Counted from the stretch's first letter, positions 45,330 to 54,645 are shown. The stretch is DNA of 64,000 nt from Chlorobiota bacterium (GCA_013152085.1 JAADHC010000048.1:21790-85789); one strand, 5' to 3'. Notes: generated from the letters alone by a model not told the origin. Numbers and translations are program-made.

Positions 45330-45611
45330 TTAAAACGGAGTTAAAACCTGATAGCCTTTGGCCATAATCACGGGATCAATCGCTGAGACTGATGTTTGCA
45401 CGGAATCAAAAGTAACCGTTATCATAGAATCATTATACGAGGCGGAAACCTTTGCAATACCGGGCAGGGTCTGAATACCTCCCTTGATGATATTTTCACA
45501 ACCGGTACAGGTTATGCCTCCTGTATGAATGACTATAGTAGCCGTCAGGGTGCTGTCAAAGGCAGGTGAGGCGATCTTTTCTTCTGATGATTTTATTATT
45601 ATTCTTTGCAT
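45330..45611 (-). CDS. heavy-metal-associated (HMA) domain protein
   Basis: A 93-residue protein whose second half is an HMA/copper-chaperone fold. It has ATIVIHTGGITCTGCENIIKGG with the metal-binding pair Cys-x-x-Cys and a ferredoxin-like pattern ending in AIDPVIMAKGYQVL. The first 25 residues (MQRIIIKSSEEKIASPAFDS) do not form a signal peptide. It probably binds Cu, Zn or Hg as a small chaperone. No P-type ATPase or merA is nearby, so the partner is unknown. It is monocistronic between Hsp20 and a divergent membrane protein. Confidence 0.75.
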   Translation of the reverse strand: MQRIIIKSSEEKIASPAFDSTLTATIVIHTGGITCTGCENIIKGGIQTLPGIAKVSASYNDSMITVTFDSVQTSVSAIDPVIMAKGYQVLTPF

Positions 45612-45811
45612 GATTATAAGGCATAAGGCTAGAACCGTAAATGTTCACAGGATAATTCTTCTCATCTCCACGGAATGTTTGGTTGCTTTTACCCCTGCTA
45701 TATTAATGAATATTACAGGTTCGCAGGAAATCTTCTTACAAAAAGTATTTCCAAAGCCTGTAAAAAATACTAATTTAGGCGTGCCAATAGCCACAAACCC
45801 GTTCAACAGAC

Positions 45812-46918
45812 TTGAAAGACACCTGGAAATATATTCTGGCCGGTCTCGGTTTCATTCTCATAGCTTTTGTCCTATGGTACTTCAAGAGTATCATCGCTTA
45901 CATTTTGGTGGCTGCTGTACTGTCAATCACCGGACGTCCGGTAGTAGATTTTATCGCAAGGTTAAGAATACGCTCCGTAAGAATCCCGCAAAGCATAGCA
46001 GCACTTTTTGGTCTTTTGACATTATGGGCTGTTTTTGCCGCCTTTTTTATCATTTTTGTTCCGTTGATTATCGGACAGGCAGAGGAATTTTCCCGCCTTA
46101 ATGTACAAACGGTACTTGAAGGATTACAAGGTCCTTTTGATTCTATTTCAAGATGGCTTCAGGATATGCATATCCTTACTAAAAACATTTCCAGTTTCCA
46201 GGAATTCCTGGCTCAGAAACTTGTCTCTTTGCTGGATTTAAATGTAGTCTCAAATTTCGTAGGAAATCTGGCTGCTTTCCTGGGTGAAGGATTCATTGCT
46301 TTTTTTGCCATATCTTTCTTTACTTTCTTTTTCCTGAAAGACAAGCACCTTTTTGTTAACGGGGTTTTGCTTCTGTCCCCCACAAGGTATGAAGACAATG
46401 TCCGTCATTTTCTTGCATCCAGTAAAACGCTTCTTACCAGGTATTTTATAGGGATCATGCTGGAGATCACACTTCTGATTATTCTGGTTTCGGTCGGATT
46501 GATGCTGGTAGGCCTCGATCTTCAACTTGCCGTGGTTATTGCCCTGATCATCGGGTTGCTCAACGTGATCCCTTACCTGGGACCGGCTATTGGCTGGATT
46601 ACAGGATTGATACTGGCAACGGCACACTATATCCAACTTGATTTTGGGCAGGCACTTTTACCCCGGTTGATCTGGATGGTTGTTGTTTTCGCCATCGTAA
46701 AAATAATCGATGATGTTTTATTTCAACCTTTGATTTACGGAACTTCGGTAATGGCCCATCCGGTAGAGATTTTCGTTGTGATTCTTGCCGGTGCCGGAAT
46801 TGCCGGAATTACCGGGATGATTCTTGCCGTACCTGCCTATACCATTCTTCGTGTTTTCGCAAAAGAATTTTTTAACCAATATAAACTGGTCAAAAAACTT
46901 ACGGAAAAAATTGATTAA
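45812..46918 (+). CDS. AI-2E/PerM family membrane protein
   Basis: A 368-residue transporter-like protein starting at TTG (45812). Eight hydrophobic segments are visible in the family pattern: two at the N-terminus (YILAGLGFILIAFVLWYF), a central soluble region with amphipathic helices, and a C-terminal bundle. The PerM/AI-2E signature ALIIGLLNVIPYLGPAIGWITGL is present. Members export autoinducer-2 or exchange ions, so substrate prediction is unsafe. The next gene starts inside its last codons (8-base overlap), so the two are translated together. Confidence 0.85.
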   Translation: MKDTWKYILAGLGFILIAFVLWYFKSIIAYILVAAVLSITGRPVVDFIARLRIRSVRIPQSIAALFGLLTLWAVFAAFFIIFVPLIIGQAEEFSRLNVQTVLEGLQGPFDSISRWLQDMHILTKNISSFQEFLAQKLVSLLDLNVVSNFVGNLAAFLGEGFIAFFAISFFTFFFLKDKHLFVNGVLLLSPTRYEDNVRHFLASSKTLLTRYFIGIMLEITLLIILVSVGLMLVGLDLQLAVVIALIIGLLNVIPYLGPAIGWITGLILATAHYIQLDFGQALLPRLIWMVVVFAIVKIIDDVLFQPLIYGTSVMAHPVEIFVVILAGAGIAGITGMILAVPAYTILRVFAKEFFNQYKLVKKLTEKID

Positions 46919-47498
46919 CCTCAAGCACATAAAACAATATTTTCTTCTGGCTCTGATCCTTCCCTGGACAGGTGGATGGCAACTCCTGGCACAACCGGAT
47001 GCTTTTTTTACGGCAGATACCAACCGTGTGAATTCTCTCGAAGTAATTTTCCAAAGTAACTATACGGAAGCGGATACCCTGACCTATTCCTTTCAGTGGA
47101 ACTTTGGAGACGGAGAAACCGGTGTGCTTCCCGTTGCAACACATCTTTACTCAAAGGCCGGAGTATATTTAGTCACTCTTATCGTGTCTGATCTTACTGA
47201 TTCCGATACATTTTCATTACGTATCACTGTCAGGGACGAGCTATTCGTTCCCAATGTTTTTACACCAAACGAAGATGGATTAAATGACTTTTTTGTCGTC
47301 CGAACAGATGGGATCAAAGTCTATTCACTCACTATTTTTACCCGGAGTGGTGTACGCCTGACCACCATTACGGGGACAACGCTGGCGTGGGATGGCAAAA
47401 CCACCTCGGGCAAAAAGGCCGCCCCCGGGGTTTATTATTATATCCTCTCAGACGATTTGGGTGTTCTGCGAAAAGGATTCTTACACCTCTTTTACTGA
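46911..47498 (+). CDS. small PKD protein with gliding/T9SS type B C-terminal domain
   Basis: A 195-residue exported protein. I place the start at TTG 46911, which overlaps the previous stop by 8 bases and gives a signal peptide (IKQYFLLALILPWTGGWQLLAQ). The ORF track start at 46824 would run through the preceding gene. A PKD domain (TYSFQWNFGDGETGVLPVATHLYSKAGVY) is followed by the gliding-type C-terminal domain from FVPNVFTPNEDGLNDFF to LHLFY. It is almost only a PKD plus sorting domain, so it could be a structural surface piece. A hairpin (47495-47555) follows. Confidence 0.8.
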   Translation: MINLKHIKQYFLLALILPWTGGWQLLAQPDAFFTADTNRVNSLEVIFQSNYTEADTLTYSFQWNFGDGETGVLPVATHLYSKAGVYLVTLIVSDLTDSDTFSLRITVRDELFVPNVFTPNEDGLNDFFVVRTDGIKVYSLTIFTRSGVRLTTITGTTLAWDGKTTSGKKAAPGVYYYILSDDLGVLRKGFLHLFY

Positions 47499-47555
47499 CA
47501 CAGAATCCTATTTATTTTAATTTTAGAACAAAATTAAAACAATCCTGTGTTTCAG
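47495..47555 (+). terminator. long AT-rich hairpin after the PKD protein
   Basis: The inner stem TTTTAATTTT/AAAATTAAAA with a 5-base loop (47515-47539) is enclosed by an imperfect outer stem CTGACACAG/CTGTGTTTCAG. It begins at the stop codon. No T-run follows, so it may act as a terminator or as an mRNA end stabiliser. Confidence 0.45.
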
Positions 47556-47670
47556 TTGTATAACTTTATTTCTGAAAAATTATCAAGTCGCGGTTATTTT
47601 TTTCTCTTTGTATAGGGTTTAATTTTAAAAGAGAAAAATATTTAATAAGTTACATTATTTGATTTTTTAA

Positions 47671-47678
47671 TATATTTG
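47671..47678 (+). promoter_or_regulatory. candidate -7 element of the cytochrome bd operon
   Basis: TATATTTG fits TAnnTTTG and lies 26 bases before the DUF4492 ATG. The -33 position 19 bases upstream reads GTT, not TTG, so an activator may be needed. No clear FNR-like palindrome was found. Confidence 0.4.
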
Positions 47679-47703
47679 AAAAACAAGATAACATACTGTT
47701 TTC

Positions 47704-47916
47704 ATGTCCTGGATCAGGAAAGTTTTTTTGTTTTACTATGACGGTTTCTGCAATATGACCGTAGGGAAAAGCCTTTGGGTTATTATCCTTATCAAGCTGT
47801 TCATTTTATTTGTTATTCTGAGACTTTTCTTTTTCCCTGATGTGTTAAAGAAAAATTTTGACAATGATGCCGCCCGCTCCGAATATGTTATTGATGAATT
47901 AACCAACCCAAAATAG
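47704..47916 (+). CDS. DUF4492 family small membrane protein
   Basis: A 70-residue protein recognised as DUF4492, which in Bacteroidota is found directly before cydA. One membrane helix (LWVIILIKLFILFVILRLFFF) is preceded by MSWIRKVFLFYYDGFCNMTVGK and followed by a polar tail. The cydA start is 24 bases downstream, so it belongs to the cytochrome bd operon and may be an accessory or assembly subunit. No experimental function is known to me. Confidence 0.85.
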   Translation: MSWIRKVFLFYYDGFCNMTVGKSLWVIILIKLFILFVILRLFFFPDVLKKNFDNDAARSEYVIDELTNPK

Positions 47917-47940
47917 CTTTATTAACCTAAATAAAACACT

Positions 47941-49506
47941 ATGTTGCAAAACATCGACATGTCTCTTGTAGACTGGTCGAGGGGCCAGTTTGCCCTGACG
48001 GCCATGTACCACTGGTTGTTTGTTCCACTAACCCTTGGGCTTTCGTTTATTGTCGCGATCATGGAGTCGATCTATGTACGTACCGGAGATCCCGAATGGA
48101 AAAAAATAACGAAGTTCTGGATGACCATTTTCGGAATCAACTTTGCCATCGGGGTTGCAACGGGAATTATACTGGAATTTGAATTCGGTACCAACTGGTC
48201 AAAATATTCCTGGTTTGTAGGCGACATTTTTGGTGCCCCGCTGGCAATTGAAGGGATCATGGCTTTTTTTATGGAATCAACTTTTATCGCCATCATGTTT
48301 TTCGGTTGGAATAAAGTAAGCAGAAAATTCCACCTGGCTTCAACATGGCTCACAGCCATAGGGGCTAACCTGTCAGCCCTGTGGATACTCGTGGCCAATG
48401 CCTGGATGCAGAATCCTGTCGGGATGCATTTTAATCCGGATACAGCCCGTAACGAGATGTCCAGTTTCTGGGAGGTTTTGTTTTCGATGAGTGCCGTAAA
48501 CAAATTCCTGCATACCATTTCCGCTGCTTATATCCTGGCTGCAATTGTTGTTGTCGGTATCAGCGCCTGGTACCTGCTGCGCAACCGGCATATAGTGTTT
48601 GCCAAACGCAGCATTGTAGTCGCTTCCGTCTTTGGACTTATCGGCATCCTGAATACGATCGGTACCGGAGATAATTCGGCACGTGAAATAGCCAAAGAAC
48701 AACCTATGAAATTTGCCGCTATGGAAGCACTCTACGATGGAAAAACCCATGCGGGTCTGGTAGCTGCAGGTGCCTTGAAAGGAGAAAATAAAGAATCGGA
48801 AATCCGGCAGCGGGATTTTATTTTCAAGCTGGAAATCCCCAGTGCCCTTTCCTATATAGTACACCTTTCCCCTGAGGGTTTTGTACCCGGAATCAACGAT
48901 CTTATCTATGGAAATACACGCCGTGGAATTTTGTCTTTTGAAGAAAAAGCCGACCGTGGCCTGGTAGCCATCAATGCATTACGAGACCTTAAGAAAGCCA
49001 AAGACAACGATCCGGAAAAATATGCAGAATTGAGGGCTCAGTTTGAAAATCCGGAGTGGGTGAATACCTATTTTAAATATTTCGGTTACGGATATTTTAA
49101 AGCTCACGAACCGGCAAAAATCATTCCCAATGTTGCCATCTCCTTTTATTCGTTCCATACTATGGTGGGTCTTGGATTCTTCTTTGTCCTGTTAATGTTC
49201 TTCTCGCTCATCTGGAGCATTAATAATAAAATTACACAACGACGATGGTTTTTATATGTTTTGGTCTGGAGTATTCCGTTGGCATATTTTGCACATGAAG
49301 CAGGATGGGTACTCGCCGAAATGGGCCGCCAGCCCTGGATCATCCAGGATATCCTGCCAACCATGGCTGCCGTTACCAATCTCACCTCTGCCACTGTGCA
49401 GGTAACCTTCTGGCTCTTTACCATTGTCTTTACCGCACTTCTTATCGCCGAACTGAAAATCATATTCAAGCAAATTAATCTTGGACCTAAAGATGGAGGG
49501 CAATAA
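47941..49506 (+). CDS. cydA: cytochrome bd ubiquinol oxidase subunit I
   Basis: The 521-residue CydA carries haems b558, b595 and d and oxidises quinol while reducing O2. Ligand regions are visible: His in MYHWLFVPLTLG, His in VNKFLHTISAAY and Met in FYSFHTMVGLGF. The quinol loop region has AKEQPMKFAAMEAL and the conserved GRQPW occurs near the C-terminus. About nine helices are predicted. It gives high-affinity oxygen respiration or scavenging at low oxygen. Confidence 0.97.
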   Translation: MLQNIDMSLVDWSRGQFALTAMYHWLFVPLTLGLSFIVAIMESIYVRTGDPEWKKITKFWMTIFGINFAIGVATGIILEFEFGTNWSKYSWFVGDIFGAPLAIEGIMAFFMESTFIAIMFFGWNKVSRKFHLASTWLTAIGANLSALWILVANAWMQNPVGMHFNPDTARNEMSSFWEVLFSMSAVNKFLHTISAAYILAAIVVVGISAWYLLRNRHIVFAKRSIVVASVFGLIGILNTIGTGDNSAREIAKEQPMKFAAMEALYDGKTHAGLVAAGALKGENKESEIRQRDFIFKLEIPSALSYIVHLSPEGFVPGINDLIYGNTRRGILSFEEKADRGLVAINALRDLKKAKDNDPEKYAELRAQFENPEWVNTYFKYFGYGYFKAHEPAKIIPNVAISFYSFHTMVGLGFFFVLLMFFSLIWSINNKITQRRWFLYVLVWSIPLAYFAHEAGWVLAEMGRQPWIIQDILPTMAAVTNLTSATVQVTFWLFTIVFTALLIAELKIIFKQINLGPKDGGQ

Positions 49507-49508
49507 TC

Positions 49509-50636
49509 ATGACTGCTGCAATATCATATTTGTTTCTTCAACATTACTGGTGGATCATCATTTCACTTCTCGGTAGTTTGTTGGTTTTCCTGCTTTTTGT
49601 ACAGGGGGGACAAACCTTCATCCTTTCACTCGGCAAAAATGATGTGGAAAAAACCATGATTGTTAATGCCTTCGGCAGAAAATGGGAATTCACTTTTACC
49701 ACGCTGGTAACTTTTGGCGGAGCATTCTTTGCCTCCTTTCCGCTTTTTTACGCAACATCGTTTGGCGGGGCATACTGGGTATGGGTTGCCATTTTGTTCA
49801 GTTTTATCATTCAGGCCGTGTCTTATGAATTCCGTAGTAAACCCGGAAATTTTCTGGGAGCAAAAACCTACGAAGTATTCCTGTTTATCAACGGATTATT
49901 AGGACCGCTGCTGTTGGGAATTGCTGTAGCTACCTTTTTTACAGGATCCGTCTTTTCACTGGATGAAATGAACCACGTAATCTGGCAGTCGCCCTGGAAA
50001 GGGCTGGAAGCGGTTACAAACCCCATGAATGTCATTCTGGGCCTGGCAATATTGTTCCTGGCACGCGTACTCGGACTGCTATATCTTCTCAATTCCATTG
50101 ATCATCAGGATCTTCTGGAAAAAGTACGGAAAAAACTGGTACTCAATACGGTTATTTTCCTTGTATTTTTCCTCACGTTTGTTGTATGGCTGCTTTTTGC
50201 GACTGGTTACGCCTATGATGATACCGGTAAAGTATTTATGGAGAAAAACAAGTACCTCCATAACCTGTTTCAAATGCCCCTGAATACCTTATTCTTCCTT
50301 TTAGGCGTTATCAGTGTTTTGTGGGGATTGTTCATTTCGTTATTCAGGAATTCGGACAAAGGGATCTGGTGGACCGGGGCCGGAACTGTTCTGACGGTTT
50401 TTGCCCTGTTTATCCTTGTCGGGTTTAACCGTACGTCTTTCTATCCATCTTCATATGACCTTTCCTCCTCTCTTACTATTGAAAATGCTTCCAGCAGTAA
50501 GTATACACTGAAAACCATGTTTTTTGTCTCTTTCATGGTTCCCTTTGTAGTATGGTATATCTGGGTTGCCTGGAAAGCCATCAATAAAAAGAAAATTACC
50601 GAAGAAGAGATGAAAGAAGAATCTCATATTTATTAA
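49509..50636 (+). CDS. cydB: cytochrome bd ubiquinol oxidase subunit II
   Basis: The 375-residue CydB, the structural partner of CydA with eight or nine helices. It starts two bases after the cydA stop. Family features include the N-terminal WWIIISLLGSLLVFLLFVQGGQTF, the KNDVEKTMIVNAFGRKWEFTFTTLVTFGGAFFASFP stretch and a basic/acidic C-terminus. No cydC or cydD is present here. A 39-residue single-helix ORF follows after 15 bases. Confidence 0.95.
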   Translation: MTAAISYLFLQHYWWIIISLLGSLLVFLLFVQGGQTFILSLGKNDVEKTMIVNAFGRKWEFTFTTLVTFGGAFFASFPLFYATSFGGAYWVWVAILFSFIIQAVSYEFRSKPGNFLGAKTYEVFLFINGLLGPLLLGIAVATFFTGSVFSLDEMNHVIWQSPWKGLEAVTNPMNVILGLAILFLARVLGLLYLLNSIDHQDLLEKVRKKLVLNTVIFLVFFLTFVVWLLFATGYAYDDTGKVFMEKNKYLHNLFQMPLNTLFFLLGVISVLWGLFISLFRNSDKGIWWTGAGTVLTVFALFILVGFNRTSFYPSSYDLSSSLTIENASSSKYTLKTMFFVSFMVPFVVWYIWVAWKAINKKKITEEEMKEESHIY

Positions 50637-50651
50637 TAAAAAATTAATCTT

Positions 50652-50771
50652 ATGTATCTGGGAGAATTATTTTTATATCTGACCTGGCCGGTTTTGATAC
50701 TCATAGCTTATATATCCGTCCAACTGGCCTTACACTCATTTGAGCGAAACACAAAAATAAATGATGAATAA
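50652..50771 (+). CDS. candidate CydX-like small subunit (not in the ORF track)
   Basis: ATG 50652 to TAA 50771 encodes 39 residues: MYLGELFLYLTWPVLILIAY then ISVQLALHSFERNTKINDE. It has a single hydrophobic helix with a Trp-Pro near the start and a short charged tail. This is the size, topology and place (15 bases after cydB) of the small CydX/CydS/CydH-type subunits of bd oxidases in other phyla. E. coli CydX is likewise a 37-residue single-TM protein with a charged tail. Sequence similarity is too slight to assign it by homology, so the role is inferred from context. Confidence 0.6.
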   Translation: MYLGELFLYLTWPVLILIAYISVQLALHSFERNTKINDE

Positions 50772-50788
50772 ATTGCAACATCAGCAAG

Positions 50789-50832
50789 AAAAGAACGTCA
50801 TATAGAATTATCTTTGAATGACATTCTTTTTT
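50789..50832 (+). terminator. terminator of the cytochrome bd operon
   Basis: AAAAGAACGTCAT/ATGACATTCTTTT, twelve pairs with one mismatch and a 16-base loop, followed by TTTTTTT. The loop contains TATCTTTG (50809-50816), which fits a -7 promoter element for the M14 genes although no -33 TTG is properly spaced. Both readings are possible. Confidence 0.55.
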
Positions 50833-50866
50833 TATTTCATATCATTGAATTTTAAAACAACCATTT

Positions 50867-52894
50867 ATGCGTATTTTAACCTTAGGCGTACCGAAGGTCG
50901 TCAGCGGGGTTTTTCTTTTCCTTATCGTCTCGCTGTATCTTCATGCCCAACCCGGCGGGTATTACACACCTGCCGAAACAGTCCGGATAATCAATGATCT
51001 GGCAAAGAAAAATCCTGATGTTACACGGGTAGTTACCCTGGCCACCACTCCGGGTAAAAACCCGGTGATCCTGCTGGAAATCGGGAAGGAAACAGGAAGA
51101 CAAACCCGTACTTTACCGGCTCTGCTTGTTGTCGGAAATCCCGAAGGGGATGTTCCGATTGCTACCTCCGCTGCACTTTATCTTGCCGGAAGCGTACTGA
51201 AGGATCCGGCCCGGTATGAACACCTGACCTGGTATATTATTCCCGCACTGAATCCTGATGCGGAGGCGTTTTTTACCGGTACCCCAAAATACCGTGATCA
51301 AAGAAATGCACAACCGCACAACGACGACATGGACGACCTTACCGATGAGGATGGCTGCAATGACCTGGACGGTAACGGAATCATTACCATGATGCGCGTA
51401 AAAGACCCTGAGGGGCAATGGATTGCCATAAAGGACGACCCCAGGATCATGCGCAAGGCCAATCCCTCCAAAGGTGAAAAAGGGGTTTACAAATTATACA
51501 CCGAAGGGATTGATGATGATGGTGACGGAAAATACAATGAAGACGGCCCGGGAGGCACGAATGTAGGCATAAACTTCCCGCATTTATTCAAACCTTTTAC
51601 AGCTTCCGGAGGGAGATGGCCCGGGTCGGCACCCGAATCCTTTGCCCTGCTGAAGTTTGCAGCCGGGCATCCCGAAATTGCCATGTCCATGGTTTACGGC
51701 TCATCTGACTTCTGCCTGGTACCCCCTAAAAAAGGACGTAAAGGATCGGTAGATATGAACAAAATCAAAGTACCCGAAAATATGGCCGGAATGATTGGTG
51801 CGGATCCGGACAAAACCTATTCGATGAAAGAACTTATTAAAATGGTTCAGCCTATGGCCCCTCCGGGATTTGAGATCGATGAAAGTGTTATTGCCAGTTT
51901 TCTGGGCCTTGGTGCAGTAGTTAATCCACTGGACGAAGACCTGAAATTTTATAAGGAACTTTCGGAACAATATAAAAAGTACCTGAAAGACAAAGGCATG
52001 GAAGCCGAGCGACTGGATCCGGCAGCAGCCAAAGACGGATCGGTGGAATTATGGGCTTATTATCACCTCGGCCTGCCTTCATTTTCCATGGATTTCTGGA
52101 CATTGCCCAAACCCAAAAAGGAAAAGAAAGAATCCGGCGGGTTAACCATTGACCAACTTGAAAAGATGAGCAAGGAGGATTTTCTTGCCCTGGATGAAGA
52201 AAAAATAGCCGCCTTTCTGAAAGAGAACGGAGCACCCGCACAATTTAAGGCAGCTAATGTCATCAACATGATAAAATCGGGCCAGGTCTCTCCGAAACAG
52301 ATGGCCTCGATGATGAAACAGATGCCGAAAAAAGAGAAAGAAGAAGGAGAAGCTGATCCCAAAACAAAAGCCCTGATAGCATTCAGTGACAGCAATCTGA
52401 ACGGGAATGGGTATCTGCCCTGGAAACCTTTCAAACATCCCACCCTCGGCGAGGTGGAAATCGGCGGGGCAGTCCCTTATGCGGATAACACGCCTCCTCC
52501 CGGGATGGTAGATTCCCTGTTAAAAATCCAGGTCCCCTGGATTTTTACGCTGGCAGACAAATTACCCTCTTTAAGCCTCCTTGATACTAAAGTTACACCA
52601 AAAGGGGGTGGCGTTTATGCCCTGGAGTTGTGGGTAGAAAACAAAGGTTATCTTCCTTATCCCACAGCCATGGGTAAACGTGATAAACACCCCGGACCGG
52701 TCGTGGTAACGATTGACGGAAATAACCTGACTTTTCTGGAAGGGAGAAAGAGGACACCTGTACAAACTGTCGCCGGTCTGAAAGCGGTTAAACTCAGCTG
52801 GCTTATTCAGTCGGAAAAACCAGGAACCCTGAATATTTCATTGACGTCACCCAGTGCCGGAAGTGACCGGAAACAAATAAAAATAGGAGGATAA
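50867..52894 (+). CDS. M14-like secreted protein with lost zinc-binding residues
   Basis: A 675-residue exported protein (signal peptide VVSGVFLFLIVSLYLHAQ) related to the active M14 carboxypeptidase encoded next to it. The zinc motif HGNE is replaced by EGDV (93-96), the third His region reads MVYGSSDFCLVPP, and the Asn-Arg substrate site is gone. It is therefore predicted to be catalytically dead. It keeps the two Asp/Gly-rich calcium-type loops (NDLDGNGIITMM, DDDGDGKYNEDG). A Lys/Glu-rich segment (about 405-505) has been inserted, and the C-terminal beta domain is retained. It may bind peptides or glycans or regulate its partner. Confidence 0.8.
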   Translation: MRILTLGVPKVVSGVFLFLIVSLYLHAQPGGYYTPAETVRIINDLAKKNPDVTRVVTLATTPGKNPVILLEIGKETGRQTRTLPALLVVGNPEGDVPIATSAALYLAGSVLKDPARYEHLTWYIIPALNPDAEAFFTGTPKYRDQRNAQPHNDDMDDLTDEDGCNDLDGNGIITMMRVKDPEGQWIAIKDDPRIMRKANPSKGEKGVYKLYTEGIDDDGDGKYNEDGPGGTNVGINFPHLFKPFTASGGRWPGSAPESFALLKFAAGHPEIAMSMVYGSSDFCLVPPKKGRKGSVDMNKIKVPENMAGMIGADPDKTYSMKELIKMVQPMAPPGFEIDESVIASFLGLGAVVNPLDEDLKFYKELSEQYKKYLKDKGMEAERLDPAAAKDGSVELWAYYHLGLPSFSMDFWTLPKPKKEKKESGGLTIDQLEKMSKEDFLALDEEKIAAFLKENGAPAQFKAANVINMIKSGQVSPKQMASMMKQMPKKEKEEGEADPKTKALIAFSDSNLNGNGYLPWKPFKHPTLGEVEIGGAVPYADNTPPPGMVDSLLKIQVPWIFTLADKLPSLSLLDTKVTPKGGGVYALELWVENKGYLPYPTAMGKRDKHPGPVVVTIDGNNLTFLEGRKRTPVQTVAGLKAVKLSWLIQSEKPGTLNISLTSPSAGSDRKQIKIGG

Positions 52895-52896
52895 TC

Positions 52897-54645
52897 ATGA
52901 AACGATATTATATTTTAACAGCTTTTTTGTTGTTTTTTGTTGTTGTATCCACAGGTATGGCACAGGACAGCAAAGTGACTGTTCCCCTGCGTTTTGACCA
53001 TTACTATCCTTACGAACAGGTAGTCGCAGCCCTGAAGGCCCTGAACAAAGCCTATCCTTCCCTCACCCACCTCAACCTGGTGGGCCATAGCGAAGAAAAC
53101 CGGCAAATCTGGGCCATAACCATCAATAATCCCAAAACCGGTAAAGAATCTGATAAACCCGGCGTTTATGTTGATGGTAATATTCACGGCAATGAAATTC
53201 AGGCTTCCGAGGTTTGCCTCTACTTTGTGAATTATTTACTGACCAATTACGGAAAAAATGATAAAATCACGAAGCTGGTTGATAAAAACGCCTATTATGT
53301 CATTCCTACGGTTAATGTTGACGGGCGATATCATTTCTTCCACGATGCCAATACGCCAAGTACCAACCGGGGTTTGCGGCGTCCCAAAGATGATGACCAT
53401 GATGGGCTGGTAAATGAAGACTTCCCGGACGACCTGGATGGCGACGGAAATATCTGTATCATGCGAAAACGGGATCCGAACGGAAAATATAAGACCGATC
53501 CGGAAGACGCACGCCTGATGATCCGCGTAAAACCGGGTGAAAAAGGTGAATGGACCATACTCGGACAGGAAGGCATAGATAATGACGGTGACGGCCGGAT
53601 TAACGAGGATGCAGAAGGTTATGTCGATCCGAACCGAAACTGGGGTTATAACTGGGCTCCTCCCTATGTGCAGAGTGGTGCCGGGGATTATCCTTTTTCC
53701 GGACTTGGCATCAAAGCCATTGCAAAATTTATCCTCGACCGGCCCAATATCATCATGGTATGGGCTTTCCATAATAATGGAGGTATGATTCTCCGGGGCC
53801 CCAGTACAAAGGCCGAAGGAAAACTTAATACTTCTGATATCAGCGTATATGACTACCTTGGAAAAAATGGCGAAAAGATCGTCCCCGGATACCGGTACCT
53901 TATCAGCTGGAAAGACCTCTATTCCACCTATGGGGATTTTACTGACTTTACCGATAATATTGTGGGCGCTTATTCCCTTGTCGGTGAACTCTTCAGAACG
54001 GCAGATGAAACTTATAGTAAACCGGGCAAAACTTCCGGTGGCGATGATGAAATATTTGGCGGAAGCAGTAACGAACGGTCACGTGAACGGCTCAAATTCA
54101 ATGACCATCTGGCCATGGGAGAACTTTATAAACCGTGGACGCCTTTCCATCATCCGGTATATGGCGACATAGAAATCGGCGGTTGGGTAAAAATGAGTTC
54201 ACGCCTGCCTCATCCTTTCATGCTGGAAGATCTTGTTCACCGTAATGCATCGGCTGTTATCTTTTCCGCAGAACAAACGCCTGAAATAAAAATGGAAGTT
54301 ACAGGCAAAAAGAAAACCGGAAAAAACCTTTACCAAATCAGGATCAGGCTTACAAACAGCAAGGCTATGCCTTCCATGACTTATCATAGCGTTAAAAAGA
54401 AAGCTTATCCCATGGATATGCTGAAAGTGTTGGGAACGCAGGTTAAAGTAGTAGCCGGAGGGAAGCTGGTAAATGAATATACAGGTCAGACAAACTACAA
54501 AAAATATAAACCAGAAGTGCAGTTTGTACAGGTTCCCGGATTCGGAAAAACGGATTATCAATTCCTGGTAGAAGGCAAAGGAACTGTTACAATATTGTTT
54601 GAATCACGTAAAGCAGGGAAAAAAACGGTAACCTTCAAGCTTTGA
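52897..54645 (+). CDS. secreted M14 family zinc carboxypeptidase
   Basis: A 582-residue exported metallopeptidase. A signal peptide (YYILTAFLLFFVVVSTGMAQ) precedes the M14 domain with GNIHGNEIQASE (zinc ligands His97 and Glu100), DPNRNWGYNW (substrate Asn-Arg), AFHNNGGMI (third zinc His) and the catalytic Glu in SLVGELF. Two EF-hand-like calcium loops (DDLDGDGNICIM, DNDGDGRINEDA) are inserted, as in its neighbour. A beta-rich C-terminal region of about 130 residues follows. A strong AGGAGG lies 9 bases before the ATG and only 2 bases separate it from the preceding gene, so the two are made together. Confidence 0.9.
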   Translation: MKRYYILTAFLLFFVVVSTGMAQDSKVTVPLRFDHYYPYEQVVAALKALNKAYPSLTHLNLVGHSEENRQIWAITINNPKTGKESDKPGVYVDGNIHGNEIQASEVCLYFVNYLLTNYGKNDKITKLVDKNAYYVIPTVNVDGRYHFFHDANTPSTNRGLRRPKDDDHDGLVNEDFPDDLDGDGNICIMRKRDPNGKYKTDPEDARLMIRVKPGEKGEWTILGQEGIDNDGDGRINEDAEGYVDPNRNWGYNWAPPYVQSGAGDYPFSGLGIKAIAKFILDRPNIIMVWAFHNNGGMILRGPSTKAEGKLNTSDISVYDYLGKNGEKIVPGYRYLISWKDLYSTYGDFTDFTDNIVGAYSLVGELFRTADETYSKPGKTSGGDDEIFGGSSNERSRERLKFNDHLAMGELYKPWTPFHHPVYGDIEIGGWVKMSSRLPHPFMLEDLVHRNASAVIFSAEQTPEIKMEVTGKKKTGKNLYQIRIRLTNSKAMPSMTYHSVKKKAYPMDMLKVLGTQVKVVAGGKLVNEYTGQTNYKKYKPEVQFVQVPGFGKTDYQFLVEGKGTVTILFESRKAGKKTVTFKL

